Shown piece by piece: positions 19,473 through 29,440 of a stretch of 64,000 nt of DNA. Where the stretch lies: the NCBI GenBank assembly GCA_020247545.1, contig JADCIX010000046.1, positions 1 through 64,000 of the forward strand, read 5' to 3'. The DNA comes from Rhodocyclaceae bacterium (GTDB lineage: Bacteria; Pseudomonadota; Gammaproteobacteria; Burkholderiales; Usitatibacteraceae). The position numbers and the translations under genes are program-made. The notes under the pieces were generated by a model. The model saw nothing but the letters and a program-made list of their open reading frames with translations. It searched no databases and was not told the origin of the DNA. Position 1 is the stretch's first letter. The number at the start of each line of letters is the position of its first letter.

Positions 19473-20513
19473 CTACCTAACCAAAGTCTGCGGATCACCG
19501 TCCGCGCGCGCGCGAATCTCACCCACTCGATACACCCGTTCACCTGAGGCCTCAAGTTGTGACTTCGCGCGGTCGGCGTCCGCTTCCGCGACGACGACGA
19601 CCATGCCAATGCCGCAGTTAAAAGTACGGGCCATCTCAGCGTCATCAACATTACCGATTTTCTGCAACCAAGCAAAAATTGTCGGAGCCTCCCAAGAGCC
19701 GCGTTTGAGCTCCGCTGTCACGCCCTGTGGTAAGACCCGCGGGATGTTCTCGGTCAGGCCGCCGCCTGTGATGTGCGCCATCCCTTTCACTATTCCCGAT
19801 CTAACGAGGGCGAGGAGGGGCTTCACGTAGATGCGCGTGGGCGCTAGCAGGTCTAACGCTAACTGGTGATTGTCGGGATGATGCAGGTCGACTCCCGCTC
19901 GCTCGATAATTTTTCGGATCAGCGAATAACCATTGGCATGTGCGCCAGACGACTGCAAGCCGAGTACCACGTCGCCGGGGCAAATACTGCGTCCGCTGAT
20001 GATGGCTTCCTTTTCCACTAGGCCCACCGCAAATCCTGCCAGATCGTACTCGCCAGCTGGATACATTGAGGGCATTTCGGCTGTCTCGCCGCCGATCAGT
20101 GCGCAACCAGCCAACTCACAGCCGTGGGCAATGCCCCGAACCACATCAGTGGCGACGGCGACGTCTAACTCGCCACAGGCGAAATAGTCAAGGAAGAATA
20201 TTGGTTCGGCCCCCTGTACCAGAATGTCGTTCACGCTCATCGCGACCAAATCTTGGCCGACGGTATCGTGTTTGTTCAATTGAAATGCGAGTTTGAGCTT
20301 GGTGCCCACACCGTCGGTGCCTGACACCATGACGGGGTTTTTGTACTGTTTTGAAACTTCAACAAGAGCACCAAAACCGCCGATCCCGCCGAGTACTTCG
20401 GGGCGCATGGTGCGCTTGGCTAATGGTTTGATGTTCTCGACCAATTGATCCCCGGCATCGATATCAACGCCAGCGTCTTTATAGGTAAGCGGAGAGAGGG
20501 AGTTTGTTGACAT
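19473..20513 (-). CDS. purM: Phosphoribosylformylglycinamidine cyclo-ligase
   Basis: A 346-residue AIR synthetase that closes the imidazole ring in purine synthesis, using ATP. Recognised by [21 protein letters not shown]-like opening, [53 protein letters not shown] and [19 protein letters not shown]. Length matches E. coli PurM. It is divergent from the permease gene. Confidence 0.97.
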   Translation of the reverse strand: MSTNSLSPLTYKDAGVDIDAGDQLVENIKPLAKRTMRPEVLGGIGGFGALVEVSKQYKNPVMVSGTDGVGTKLKLAFQLNKHDTVGQDLVAMSVNDILVQGAEPIFFLDYFACGELDVAVATDVVRGIAHGCELAGCALIGGETAEMPSMYPAGEYDLAGFAVGLVEKEAIISGRSICPGDVVLGLQSSGAHANGYSLIRKIIERAGVDLHHPDNHQLALDLLAPTRIYVKPLLALVRSGIVKGMAHITGGGLTENIPRVLPQGVTAELKRGSWEAPTIFAWLQKIGNVDDAEMARTFNCGIGMVVVVAEADADRAKSQLEASGERVYRVGEIRARADGDPQTLVR

Positions 20514-20667
20514 TTGACGGATGAGCTTAGCGATTGGCGGGTATCAGCGAGGACGACAGCTGGCTAGTGCCGGTTAGAAAAAATGGCGGATGCGGTGCGC
20601 ACAAATTGGTGAGCAATGCCATGCAGTCAACTACAATGCAGGGGCCAACTTTTTGATTTTAACGGAT

Positions 20668-21798
20668 ATGCGCAATTCTCCTCCGCAACGACCGCAGCCC
20701 GCCTTCATTTCACGACTTCGGCAGAAATCGCTGCCTCGCATGCCACGCTGGATTGACTGGCACTCCGGACTTCTGGGGGTGGCACTGCTCATGTTCGGCG
20801 CACTACTTTGGGTCCTGTCGCCCATCTTGGCACCTTTTTTAGCCGCAATCATCCTTGCCTACATTTTCAACCCGTTGGTGAACTGGCTCGAGGCCCGCAA
20901 GGTGTCGCGCGGTAGCGGGACGCTGCTCGCGGTCCTACTATTGTTGATAATGGTCGCGATGCTACTGATAATCGTGCTGCCGTTGTTCTACAAAGAAATC
21001 GCGCAGCTCACCTCACTCATCCCGAGTTTTCTGGATCATGTGAAGTCGACGATCGTGCCTTGGCTGAGCGAACGTCTCGGTATTGAAATAGCGCTCGATT
21101 CCGCCAGCTTCCGCCAGTTTATGCAAGAAAATCTGTCCGATAGCGGAGGTATCGCCAGACGTGTTTTTGCAACTGTTGGAACCGGCGGGCTGGCCATTGT
21201 TAGCGTTCTGGTAAACCTCGCGCTCATTCCCATTGTGTTCTTTTATGTTCTGCGCGACTGGCCTTTGTTGGTGGCAAGTGTAGACGACATAGTGCCGCGC
21301 CGCATCCATGCCACCGTCACCAACATTGCCTCGGAAATTGATGCCGTGTTATCTGAGTTCTTGCGCGGTCAGTTGCTGGTCATGCTCGTAATGTCGGCCT
21401 TTTATGTTATCGGCCTGTGGGCAGTGGGACTCAAGTTCGCTTTACCGGTTGGCTTGATTACCGGCCTGCTTGTTTTTGTTCCCTATCTTGGCGTCGGAAT
21501 GGGTATGTTGCTCGGCACGGTCGCTGCGGTGATTCAGTACGACGCGTTACTTGGCGTGGTCATGGTCTGGGCCGTATTCGGTGCCGGGCAAATTGTGGAG
21601 AGTTTTTTTGTAACCCCAAAGTTTGTCGGCGAGCGAATCGGCCTGCATCCGGTCGCCGTAATTTTCGCCCTGTTGGCGTTCGGCCAAGTATTCGGATTCT
21701 TCGGTATCCTGCTCGCCCTACCTGCTAGTGCGGCGATTCTGGTGGGATTGCGCCATCTACAAGCGCGTTACCAAAGCAGCGCGGTCTTCAGAATCTGA
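20668..21798 (+). CDS. AI-2E/PerM-family permease
   Basis: A 376-residue integral-membrane protein with about eight hydrophobic segments arranged in the AI-2E transporter pattern, including ILAPFLAAIILAYIFNPLVNWLE and the C-terminal segment FGAGQIVESFFVTPKFVGERIGLHPVAV (shown in part). The substrate is unknown for most members. The ATG at 20668 (MRNSPPQRPQ) is preferred to an upstream frame opening at 20590. In many betaproteobacteria purM-perM is followed by hda; here the next genes are on the other strand and hda is not seen. Confidence 0.88.
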   Translation: MRNSPPQRPQPAFISRLRQKSLPRMPRWIDWHSGLLGVALLMFGALLWVLSPILAPFLAAIILAYIFNPLVNWLEARKVSRGSGTLLAVLLLLIMVAMLLIIVLPLFYKEIAQLTSLIPSFLDHVKSTIVPWLSERLGIEIALDSASFRQFMQENLSDSGGIARRVFATVGTGGLAIVSVLVNLALIPIVFFYVLRDWPLLVASVDDIVPRRIHATVTNIASEIDAVLSEFLRGQLLVMLVMSAFYVIGLWAVGLKFALPVGLITGLLVFVPYLGVGMGMLLGTVAAVIQYDALLGVVMVWAVFGAGQIVESFFVTPKFVGERIGLHPVAVIFALLAFGQVFGFFGILLALPASAAILVGLRHLQARYQSSAVFRI

Positions 21799-21827
21799 GC
21801 GCGACACAGGGGAGTATTAGCCCGCTT

Positions 21828-22514
21828 TCACCCCTTAAGCAGCTTAATTGCCTCTTCTGTGCTGCGCCGCAGGCGATTGAACGCTATACCAAGTACGCTG
21901 ATTTCATCTTTTGCGGCAGGGACGAATTCGGGAACAGAGAAGTTGCCAATGGAGACGGCGTCCACCTGTCTGGACATCTCTGCAAGCGGTCGTACGATCA
22001 TACGATCAAGCATAAGGTTCAAAACAAGAAAAACAGCGAAAAACACAGCACCCAATGAACTCATCAACGTAGTTAGGGCTAGTTCTGCGGTCGCGGTTAC
22101 ATCGTTGAAGTCGATTGTGGCTGAACGGATCCGCGAGCTTCCATCCGCGATTTGCACGACTCGCGCCACCACCAGTTTTTGATATCCGGTCGGCGTTTTG
22201 AAAACCTCGGTTATTTGTGTTTGCCGAGCCTTCACCGCGCTCAGCTTTTGCACTACGTCTGCTTCCAGACCGGACTGGGTTTCCGCCTCGCTGAATTCGC
22301 GAACCCTCATCTCAATAATGCGCGAACCAAGCGCAGTTGCGATGCGTGAATCGATACTTGCCAGCCCACTCGCATCGAGCACAAGCGTGGCGGCGCGTTT
22401 TGCGTCCTCGACTGCTTGTTGCTGCAAATAGCGGTGGGCGATGGCACCGACAGTGGTGAAGCCCGAGACAAAAACAGCGATAAGGATTACATTAAATTTT
22501 AACCTAAGGCCCAT
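21828..22514 (-). CDS. Two-span membrane sensor with HAMP domain, no output domain
   Basis: A 228-residue protein. Transmembrane segment 1 is at about 8-26, a periplasmic region at about 27-147, segment 2 at about 148-169, and a HAMP domain at about 170-222 (RPLAEMSRQVDAVSIGNF, then DEISVLGIAFNRLRRS). It ends right after HAMP with no kinase, cyclase or chemotaxis domain. The start at ATG 22514 (MGLRLKFN) is typical of related sensors. It lies 64 bases downstream of the two-repeat protein and is probably co-expressed with it. The ligand is unknown. Confidence 0.75.
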   Translation of the reverse strand: MGLRLKFNVILIAVFVSGFTTVGAIAHRYLQQQAVEDAKRAATLVLDASGLASIDSRIATALGSRIIEMRVREFSEAETQSGLEADVVQKLSAVKARQTQITEVFKTPTGYQKLVVARVVQIADGSSRIRSATIDFNDVTATAELALTTLMSSLGAVFFAVFLVLNLMLDRMIVRPLAEMSRQVDAVSIGNFSVPEFVPAAKDEISVLGIAFNRLRRSTEEAIKLLKG

Positions 22515-22578
22515 CGCTTGTACCTGTGAATGATCTAGCAAATTATTGTAGATAGGGGCAATTTGCCGCGCCGGTGAA

Positions 22579-23112
22579 CTATTCGGGCCGCCACGTTCCA
22601 TTACTGGAGCGCACACTCATAAAAAACCTGTCGCGCTCTTGAGGCGTACGTAGATGAGTTGCTAGCTGCTCAAAGAATTCACGAGAATTTTCCGAGGCAG
22701 ATGCGTGCCGGCTGACCAATACTCCCGCCAATGGCCCGATGATCGAGGCAAGCGCTGCTTCTCCGCGCTGAATAAGCTCAGGTGTCATCGGCGATGGTGG
22801 GCGTCCCCCAGCCGGGCTGGGTGGTGCTGACACCAATTCTTCGACTCCCGGAGCGCTATATTCGGACAAAATTCGCGCAGCCGCTTTCATGAATAACTCT
22901 CTCTTGGCAACATCGTCGACGTAACAGGCGATCTGGCGAATCAGCTCGGTTGGACTGCTGGTTGTGCGCGCTACGCGTTTAACCGTTGTAATCGAATACG
23001 GCCCGAGGTATGGTAGAAGCGCTCGGGTGAGTTCAACGAGTAATCCCGGCTCGACTGAAACCTCTGACTTAGTCAGGGTTGCGTCTTGGTCTCGCGGTGC
23101 CTCGTTCGCCAT
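22579..23112 (-). CDS. Small protein with two copies of a helical repeat (DUF8082-like)
   Basis: A 177-residue soluble protein. Residues 28-77 and 117-166 are diverged copies of one module: YLGP/IIGP, VKR/VSR, TELIRQIA/REFFEQLA and KRELFM/RDRFFM line up. A Pro-rich linker (about 96-109) joins them. The module resembles, from memory, a domain at the C-terminus of betaproteobacterial Ser/Thr kinases, but no kinase domain is present here. It sits upstream of the HAMP protein on the same strand, suggesting a signalling pair (inference). Confidence 0.65.
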   Translation of the reverse strand: MANEAPRDQDATLTKSEVSVEPGLLVELTRALLPYLGPYSITTVKRVARTTSSPTELIRQIACYVDDVAKRELFMKAAARILSEYSAPGVEELVSAPPSPAGGRPPSPMTPELIQRGEAALASIIGPLAGVLVSRHASASENSREFFEQLATHLRTPQERDRFFMSVRSSNGTWRPE

Positions 23113-23277
23113 CTTGTCCGAGTCCTACCCTGTGGGTGCACGAGCCACCCGTTGTTGGTGTGATTGATGTTATTGCCGTCATCTCTTGCGCGGGCTAAGA
23201 TACCGGCGCGAAGTGCCCGTTAGTTTATCGGACTTCGTTCTCGCAATCCACGCGTGATCGCCCACAAAAACGACAAA

Positions 23278-24423
23278 TCACGCCGGGCCAATGCCATCTC
23301 TGGCCCCGGGATTGTTAACAATGGTTAAATCGAGGTCGGCGGCGAAAGCGAGCATGCGGTCGATGGCGCGTTTGGCGCGTTTGCCGACGACTGGATCGAC
23401 GTGAATCTCGCCAATACCCGACTCTAAGGCCGTCGCGAGATTTGCCAGTCCATTCATTGCCATCCACGGGCAATGCGCGCACGACTTGCAGGTCGCAGAA
23501 TTACCGGCGGTCGGCGCTTCGATAAACAACTTACCCGGTGCTGCCGCACGCATTTTGTGAAAAATTCCCTTGTCAGTTGCGACTATAAACTCGGTAGCAT
23601 CGATGGTCTGAGCCGCCTTGATGATCTGAGTGGTTGAGCCGACGATGTCGGCCAATGCGACGACGCCAGCAGGGGACTCTGGGTGGACCAGAACTATTGC
23701 GTCTGGATACCGACGCTTTAGATCGATCAACTCGGCGGCCTTGAATTCATCATGGACGATACAAGAGCCTTGCCACAACAACATGTCGGCACCGGTCTGC
23801 GCTTGAATATATTCCCCAAGATGGCGATCAGGTGCCCACAGAATTTTTTTGCCTTGCCGGTGAAGATGTTCGACAATCCGAAGCCCAATCGAGGATGTCA
23901 CCATCCAGTCGGCACGCGCCTTTACTGCGGCACTGGTATTGGCGTAGACCACAACCGTGTGGTCTGGATGGGCATCACAAAAGGCGGCAAATTCAGACGG
24001 TGGGCAGCCAAGATCAAGTGAGCACTCGGCCTCGAGCTCCGGCATCAGTACGCGTTTTTCCGGGTTGAGAATCTTGGCCGTTTCGCCCATGAATCGGACG
24101 CCGCAGACAACGACCGTCGTCGCTGCGTGATCGCGACCAAATCTTGCCATTTCGAGAGAATCAGCCACACAGCCGCCAGTTGCGTCGGCGAGATCTTGCA
24201 AGTCTGGATGGACGTAGTAGTGGGCAACAAGCACCGCGTTTTGCGCTTTCAGCAGCTGTGCAATTCGCCCCTTAAGTTTTAGTCGCTCGGTTGGCGTCGG
24301 TTCCATGCTGACCTTTGCCCACGCCTGTCCGGCGGTCATTGAACTGAAATTCGCGTTCACCCTCGGCAAATCGAAGTCGACGTGGATTCGGTGCTCTGTC
24401 TTTACGGGGGTGGATGATGGCAT
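23278..24423 (-). CDS. nadA: Quinolinate synthase
   Basis: A 381-residue [4Fe-4S] enzyme condensing iminoaspartate with dihydroxyacetone phosphate to quinolinate, the first committed NAD intermediate. Visible are [21 protein letters not shown] (in part), [20 protein letters not shown], the [11 protein letters not shown] cysteine segment, [13 protein letters not shown], and the C-terminal [13 protein letters not shown] cysteine cluster. It is long-type NadA. It starts seven bases after the kynU stop, so both are likely on one message. Confidence 0.96.
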   Translation of the reverse strand: MPSSTPVKTEHRIHVDFDLPRVNANFSSMTAGQAWAKVSMEPTPTERLKLKGRIAQLLKAQNAVLVAHYYVHPDLQDLADATGGCVADSLEMARFGRDHAATTVVVCGVRFMGETAKILNPEKRVLMPELEAECSLDLGCPPSEFAAFCDAHPDHTVVVYANTSAAVKARADWMVTSSIGLRIVEHLHRQGKKILWAPDRHLGEYIQAQTGADMLLWQGSCIVHDEFKAAELIDLKRRYPDAIVLVHPESPAGVVALADIVGSTTQIIKAAQTIDATEFIVATDKGIFHKMRAAAPGKLFIEAPTAGNSATCKSCAHCPWMAMNGLANLATALESGIGEIHVDPVVGKRAKRAIDRMLAFAADLDLTIVNNPGARDGIGPA

Positions 24424-24430
24424 GGATTGT

Positions 24431-25741
24431 CTAGGTGACCCGATGGCGTTGTTGATATGTCGGCGAACGAAAACTCTGTGAAGTCACTACATCCCGGATG
24501 ATGTTCACTGCATCCCAACAATCGGTGAAGCGCGTATATAGCGGCGTAAAGCCGAAGCGGAGCAGATTGGGTTGCCTGAAGTCGCCGATCACACCGCGAT
24601 CAATGATGGCTTGCATGATCGGGTAAGCATCGGTGTGCGCAAATGCAAGGTGTGACCCACGATCTATGTGTGCCACTGGGCTGATGCAGGCAAAGCCTAA
24701 TGAGCCGCACTGCCCACGCATCAGGGCCAAAAAAAGGTCACTCAATGCCAGCGACTTTTTTCGTAAGCTGGCAGGACTGATGCCTTCAAAGGTTGCGAGC
24801 CCCTCCCTGAGGGCGACCATTCCGAGTATTGGCGGCGTACCGCACAAGAAACGATCAATACCCTTTGCCGGTATATAGGCAGTGTCGAAGGCAAATGGAG
24901 CCAAGTGTCCGAACCACCCCGATAGCGGATTAGCAAGCTCCGCCTGCAAATCGCGTCGGATGTAAAGGAATGCGGGTGCGCCGGGCCCTCCGTTCAAATA
25001 CTTGTAGCCGCATCCGACCGCAAATTCGGCACCATCTGCCACCAAGTTAACAACCACTGCGCCAGCGCTGTGACTCAGATCCCAGAGAATCGAGGTGCCC
25101 GCCTTTGAAGCGTGTTGGTTGTAAGCCAACATATCAAACATTGCGCCGCTACGGTAGTCGACATGCGTAATGAACGCTGCGGCGATCGTATGGTCGAACG
25201 CACCGGCGAGCGCGTCTTTGTCGACCAGCTTCAACTCATACCGATCGCCAAGCAGGGAGAGCAGACCCTGCGCAATATAGAGATCTGTTGGGAAGTTGCT
25301 GCGTTCAGCAAGAACATAGCGGCGTCTTGTGTCGCTCAGAACTGCGGGTTGGGTCAACATTGCGGACAGCAACTTGAAAATGTTTGCTGACGTTGAGTCT
25401 GCAACCACGATCTCGTCTGCCCGTGCGCCGATCAGCGGGCCAAGAAGTTCGCCCAGCTTGCGCGGCAAGTCGACCCAATCCGCGTTATTCCAGGATCGAA
25501 TCAGGCCGACGCCCCAGTCTGAGTCAATTGTGCTGTATACCGCTGCTGCTGTGGAGGCGGGCAGAGCACCCAACGAATTACCGTCAAGGTAGATGGTGTT
25601 GTCGGCGATGCGGAATCGCTGTCTCGCGTGCCTCAACTCATCTAAAGCGTCCAAGCGTTCACAGTCGGCCCGCGACGGGTCTGGCGGTAGGGCGCGTAGC
25701 GTGCTCAACGCACCCGGCAGGGGGGTATCGGTACGATTCAT
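24431..25741 (-). CDS. kynU: Kynureninase
   Basis: A 436-residue PLP enzyme cleaving kynurenine to anthranilate plus alanine (or 3-hydroxykynurenine to 3-hydroxyanthranilate). Recognised by [12 protein letters not shown], the [13 protein letters not shown] segment, [12 protein letters not shown] (PLP-binding Asp) and the PLP lysine in [18 protein letters not shown], with [14 protein letters not shown] following. ATG 25741 is chosen over a TTG six bases upstream. The adjacency to nadA links tryptophan breakdown and NAD precursor synthesis; the other kyn genes are not in the window. Confidence 0.94.
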   Translation of the reverse strand: MNRTDTPLPGALSTLRALPPDPSRADCERLDALDELRHARQRFRIADNTIYLDGNSLGALPASTAAAVYSTIDSDWGVGLIRSWNNADWVDLPRKLGELLGPLIGARADEIVVADSTSANIFKLLSAMLTQPAVLSDTRRRYVLAERSNFPTDLYIAQGLLSLLGDRYELKLVDKDALAGAFDHTIAAAFITHVDYRSGAMFDMLAYNQHASKAGTSILWDLSHSAGAVVVNLVADGAEFAVGCGYKYLNGGPGAPAFLYIRRDLQAELANPLSGWFGHLAPFAFDTAYIPAKGIDRFLCGTPPILGMVALREGLATFEGISPASLRKKSLALSDLFLALMRGQCGSLGFACISPVAHIDRGSHLAFAHTDAYPIMQAIIDRGVIGDFRQPNLLRFGFTPLYTRFTDCWDAVNIIRDVVTSQSFRSPTYQQRHRVT

Positions 25742-25998
25742 CGGCAAATTATCGCAGACCGGAGCAGTCGTGATCGCAAGCGTGTCCTAGTTTCTCGAAT
25801 GCAGCGCTACCGTCGGGCTTAGCATGATCGCAACTGGCGAAGGAATATCAAACAAGAGGGCGTGATGCGCTAAAATGATTGATTGCGAAAATAAAACGCA
25901 CAGCAGCGCTGGATTTGCGGCATCAGCCTAGCAGCTTTGAGCAGATTGTGGGCGGGCCAAACGCCGTTTGACTCGTTGGGTAAAAAGGGCATCTACGT

Positions 25999-26907
25999 GT
26001 GGCACTCCAAAACAACATGAAATCTGACGTGAAACTGCGGGGCAGCATGGTGGCGATCGTGACGCCGATGCACGCAAACGGCGATCTTGATTTCGCTCGG
26101 CTAAAGGCGCTGATTGATTGGCACGTCGCAGAAGGTACCGATGGAATCGTGATCGTTGGGACGACCGGCGAATCGCCGACAGTCGACTTCGACGAGCACC
26201 AAAAGCTGATAGCCGCCGCAGTTGAATACGCCGACAAGCGAATCCCGGTCATTGCAGGTACAGGAGCTAACTCAACAAAAGAGTCCATTTTTTTGGCCGA
26301 AGCTGCGAAGCGTGTCGGCGCGGACTATTCTCTTTCTGTCGTCCCTTACTACAATAAGCCGACTCAAGAAGGGCTGTATCAACATTTCAAAGCAATTGTA
26401 GGCACGTGTGACCTGCCGTTGATCTTGTATAACGTGCCCGGGCGCACCGTCGCGGATCTAGCCAACGAAACGGTATTGCGGCTCGCAGAGCTGCCAAACA
26501 TAGTTGGCATTAAGGATGCAACGGCCAATATGGCGCGTGGCGCTGAGTTACTCAAATTTGCCCCGAAGAGTTTTGGTATTTATTCAGGTGAAGACGTTTC
26601 CACCTTAGCCCTGATGTTGCTGGGAGCCCACGGCACAATCTCCGTCACTGCGAATGTGGCACCACGCTTAATGCACGAGCTGTGCATGGCTGCACTCGCA
26701 GGCGAGCGCGAAAAAGCGATTGTCGTCAATAACCGTTTACTCGGCCTGCACAATCATTTGTTTTTGGAAGCAAACCCAATCCCGGTAAAGTGGGCGTTGC
26801 AGCAAATGGGCCGAATTGATTCCGGAATTCGTTTGCCGCTGACTCCGTTTGAGTCCAAGTTTCATGAAACACTACGCGCGTCCATGCGTGAAGCTGGTAT
26901 TTTGTAA
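25999..26907 (+). CDS. dapA: 4-hydroxy-tetrahydrodipicolinate synthase
   Basis: A 302-residue class I aldolase condensing pyruvate with aspartate semialdehyde in lysine/diaminopimelate synthesis. Motifs: GSMVAIVTPM, GTTGESPT, the ligand-binding tyrosine in VVPYYNKPTQEGLYQHF, LYNVPGRTV, and the Schiff-base lysine in NIVGIKDAT. The start is uncertain: GTG 25999 has an AAGGG site nine bases upstream, while ATG 26017 would fit the usual family length better. It is followed by bamC, the same order as in E. coli. Confidence 0.96.
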   Translation: MALQNNMKSDVKLRGSMVAIVTPMHANGDLDFARLKALIDWHVAEGTDGIVIVGTTGESPTVDFDEHQKLIAAAVEYADKRIPVIAGTGANSTKESIFLAEAAKRVGADYSLSVVPYYNKPTQEGLYQHFKAIVGTCDLPLILYNVPGRTVADLANETVLRLAELPNIVGIKDATANMARGAELLKFAPKSFGIYSGEDVSTLALMLLGAHGTISVTANVAPRLMHELCMAALAGEREKAIVVNNRLLGLHNHLFLEANPIPVKWALQQMGRIDSGIRLPLTPFESKFHETLRASMREAGIL

Positions 26908-26943
26908 CGCCGCAATCTGCAATACACCAAGGAAGATGTTCAA

Positions 26944-28077
26944 ATGACGTTCAATCGCATCGCACTCACCGGATTCTCCATCGGCGCATTGACGCTTGCC
27001 GGATGCAGTTGGCTAACCCCAACGGGGCCAGATTACCGCACCCAGGGTCAAAATACAAAGATCCGCTCGCTCGAAGTGCCACCCGATCTTACGCGACCGA
27101 TTGGCGATGATCGCTTTCTGGTGCCAGATCCTAAAGCAACTACCTTCTCGCAGTACAACCGCGAACGGACTGGTCAAACGGCGGCGGCACCGTTGACGAG
27201 CTCCGCAGTGTTGCCAAAGTTTGAAAACGCCCGAATTGTGCGCTCCGGCGAGCAGCAGTGGCTCGTTGTTAAGGGTGCACCAGATCGCGTTTGGCCGCAG
27301 GTAAAGGATTTCTGGGCAGAGACGGGCTTCGTGCTGAGTCGGGAAACACCAGAGTCCGGCATCATGGAAACGGACTGGGCTGAAAACCGCTCAAAAATTC
27401 CACAGGATCCGGTTCGTAATGCAGTCGGGAGATTCCTCGATGGTCTTTACTCCACTGGCGAGCGCGACAAGTTTCGTACCCGTTTGGAGGCCGGCAGCGA
27501 GCCGGGGACGACGGAGATTTACGTCAGCCATCGAGGCCTCGAAGAGGTCTACACAAGTTCTGAAAAGACAAGCACCGGCTGGCAGTTCAGACCCTCGGAC
27601 AAATCGCTAGAAATCGAGATGCTCGGGCGCATGATGGTTAAGTTCGGCTTCGCCACAGACAAAGTCGTTGCCATTGCCGGTGCCACGCCGCAGGCAGTCC
27701 AAGCGCGGGCGACCTACGATACCGCCAAGGGCGGAGTGTTGAAGGTCAGTGAACCTTTCGATCGTTCTTGGCGGCGTGTCGGATTGGCGCTTGATCGGTC
27801 TGGATTCACGGTTGAGGATCGTGATCGCTCGAAGGGTATGTTCTTTGTTCGTTACATCGATCCAGAGAATGATAGCGCGAAGGGAAACAAGAAGAGCTGG
27901 GTCGATTGGTTGGCCTTCTGGCGTTCCGATAAACCCGCCGACCGTCCCCAATATCGTATCAAGGTTAGCGATGGCGGCGCGACTTCGGATGTCGAGGTTC
28001 AAGCGGTCGACGGCAAGCCTGACAACTCTGCGACGGCAAAACGCATCTTGACGCTGCTGTTCGAGCAGCTTCGCTAG
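26944..28077 (+). CDS. bamC: Outer membrane assembly lipoprotein BamC
   Basis: A 377-residue lipoprotein of the BAM complex, which inserts beta-barrel proteins in the outer membrane. The signal peptide ends in the lipobox LAGC (Cys about residue 21). The following unstructured stretch (SLEVPPDLTRPIGDDRFLVP in part) and two helix-grip domains (around 105-210 and 260-377) match NlpB/BamC. It starts 36 bases after dapA, as in many proteobacteria, and is followed by a strong hairpin. Confidence 0.92.
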   Translation: MTFNRIALTGFSIGALTLAGCSWLTPTGPDYRTQGQNTKIRSLEVPPDLTRPIGDDRFLVPDPKATTFSQYNRERTGQTAAAPLTSSAVLPKFENARIVRSGEQQWLVVKGAPDRVWPQVKDFWAETGFVLSRETPESGIMETDWAENRSKIPQDPVRNAVGRFLDGLYSTGERDKFRTRLEAGSEPGTTEIYVSHRGLEEVYTSSEKTSTGWQFRPSDKSLEIEMLGRMMVKFGFATDKVVAIAGATPQAVQARATYDTAKGGVLKVSEPFDRSWRRVGLALDRSGFTVEDRDRSKGMFFVRYIDPENDSAKGNKKSWVDWLAFWRSDKPADRPQYRIKVSDGGATSDVEVQAVDGKPDNSATAKRILTLLFEQLR

Positions 28078-28117
28078 TCAACTATGCTGATGCTCGTCGA
28101 GGTTGCTGCGACGATCG

Positions 28118-28150
28118 CACAAAGCCCGCTTCTAGCGGGCTTTGTGTTTG
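28118..28150 (+). terminator. Hairpin terminator after bamC
   Basis: A perfect 13-bp stem (28118-28130 with 28134-28146, core AAAGCCCGC/GCGGGCTTT) with a three-base loop, followed by a short T-rich stretch. It ends the dapA-bamC operon. Confidence 0.8.
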
Positions 28151-28211
28151 GTACGTTGCTCCATGGGTTGATGCAAACGCCTGACGTTGATTTGTGCGAG
28201 GGTACCTAACC

Positions 28212-28988
28212 ATGCGATTTTGTTCTCTGGGGTCAGGTAGCGAGGGCAACGCCCTAGTAGTCGAAGTCAAAGACGGCGTATCAACTTCGCGTGTCATGAT
28301 GGACTGCGGGTTTGGACTGGCTGAGACCGAAGCGCGCCTTGGCCGTGTTGGCCTCGAAGCGAACGATTTGGACGCCATCGTGGTGACACATGAACATTCA
28401 GATCACATTGGCGGTGTTGCGCGCATGGCGCGAAAGCATCGTATCCCTGTCTGGTTGACGCACGGTACCGCACGGATGTTGGGTGAGCATGCGATTCCAT
28501 CGGCGCTTCTTAGCTTTATCGATCCCCATGAGAGATTTTCTGTGGGAGGCGTGGAAGTGACTCCATATACCGTTCCGCACGACGCGTACGAACCGGTGCA
28601 ATTTGTATTTGGCGATGGTGCATCGCGCCTAGGCGTTCTTACTGACGTGGGGTCAACTACCGTCCATATTGAAGAAAGCCTTGTTGCTTGTGAGGCGCTA
28701 GTCCTGGAGGCGAACCATGATCTGGGCATGCTGCACGATGGCCCATATCCACCGAGCTTGAAGAAGCGGGTCTCGGGTAAATTTGGCCACTTGGATAACG
28801 ACGCTGCGGCTTCGCTATTGAGTCGCCTGAAACATGCAAAACTGCAGCATGTCGTTGCGGCGCACTTGTCGCGTCAAAACAACACACCAGGACTTGCACG
28901 AACGGCATTTGCTACTGTGATGGGATGTTCCGTTAACGATATCGGTCATGCCTGCCAAGACCACGGATTCGATTGGCTTGAATGTTAG
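28212..28988 (+). CDS. Metallo-beta-lactamase-fold hydrolase (YycJ/WalJ-like)
   Basis: A 258-residue soluble hydrolase. The opening MRFCSLGSGSEGNALVVEV and the metal motif THEHSDHIGG (HxHxDH) are typical of the YycJ-like group, with later metal ligands in GVLTDVG, LEANHD and VAAHLSRQNNTPGLAR. The substrate is not known; some members have been proposed to be nucleases. ATG 28212 is chosen because GAGGGT lies eight bases upstream; a GTG at 28194 is less likely. Confidence 0.9.
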   Translation: MRFCSLGSGSEGNALVVEVKDGVSTSRVMMDCGFGLAETEARLGRVGLEANDLDAIVVTHEHSDHIGGVARMARKHRIPVWLTHGTARMLGEHAIPSALLSFIDPHERFSVGGVEVTPYTVPHDAYEPVQFVFGDGASRLGVLTDVGSTTVHIEESLVACEALVLEANHDLGMLHDGPYPPSLKKRVSGKFGHLDNDAAASLLSRLKHAKLQHVVAAHLSRQNNTPGLARTAFATVMGCSVNDIGHACQDHGFDWLEC

Positions 28989-29048
28989 GTTCCATGGTGC
29001 TGTCAACCGTGGTGCTGCATGTTGTTTTGCGATCAATAGGCGAAAAAA

Positions 29049-29072
29049 AACGCCAGTCACGTGACTGGCGTT
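29049..29072. terminator. Perfect palindromic terminator between MBL gene and lipoprotein gene
   Basis: A 24-base perfect palindrome (half-site AACGCCAGTCAC) lies between the two convergent genes. An A-run at its left gives eight T on the minus strand, so it terminates the lipoprotein gene strongly; TTTT on the right serves the plus-strand hydrolase gene. Confidence 0.88.
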
Positions 29073-29094
29073 TTCCATTACGGCTTTGAGGCGT

Positions 29095-29415
29095 TTACTT
29101 CTTTGGTGCCTCAGCTGGCTTTGCTGCAGCTGGAGCGCCAGCGGCGGGAGCAGGAGCGGCGGCAGGAGCAGCAGCGGCAGGAGTAGCAGCGGCAGGAGCA
29201 GCAGCGGCAGGAGCAGCAGCGGCAGGAGCAGCAGCGGCAGGAGCAGCAGCGGCAGGAGCAGCGTCAGCTGGTGCGGCAGCTGGGGCAGCTGGGGCTGGAG
29301 CAGCAGCAGGGGCCGGAGCAGCAGCTTTAGGGGCTTCCGTTTTTGGAGCTTCAGTTTTGCCACAAGCAGCTAGACCGATGGCTACCATTGCAGCGAGCAG
29401 AATCGACTTTTTCAT
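29095..29415 (-). CDS. Small Ala/Pro-repeat lipoprotein
   Basis: A 106-residue protein with a lipoprotein signal (MKKSILLAAMVAIGLAACGK, lipobox LAAC, Cys18) and a mature part made almost only of Ala and Pro, with Glu/Lys near both ends. The core is repeated AAAPA units. Such low-complexity tails may act as flexible envelope spacers (inference); there is no recognisable domain. A promoter, a perfect palindrome and a strong terminator frame the gene, so it looks truly expressed. The opposite strand has an open Ser/Gly-rich frame, which is a shadow. Confidence 0.8.
   Translation of the reverse strand: MKKSILLAAMVAIGLAACGKTEAPKTEAPKAAAPAPAAAPAPAAPAAAPADAAPAAAAPAAAAPAAAAPAAAAPAAATPAAAAPAAAPAPAAGAPAAAKPAEAPKK
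29161..29265. repeat. 15-bp tandem repeat within the lipoprotein gene
   Basis: Seven head-to-tail copies of GGCAGGAGCAGCAGC, the second with one change and the last diverged at its end. Each copy encodes five residues (AAAPA on the minus strand), so copy-number change keeps the reading frame and alters only spacer length. Confidence 0.92.
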
Positions 29416-29440
29416 TTCTACATCCCTTGAGAAAAATTTT

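Noticed and set aside
29161-29265. Tandem repeat as a CRISPR array
   Set aside because: The units touch without spacers and encode a continuous Ala/Pro stretch in a lipoprotein, so this is a coding minisatellite.
29086-29373. Ser/Gly-rich open frame on the plus strand
   Set aside because: It is the antisense of the lipoprotein repeat, with no ribosome site and no domain.
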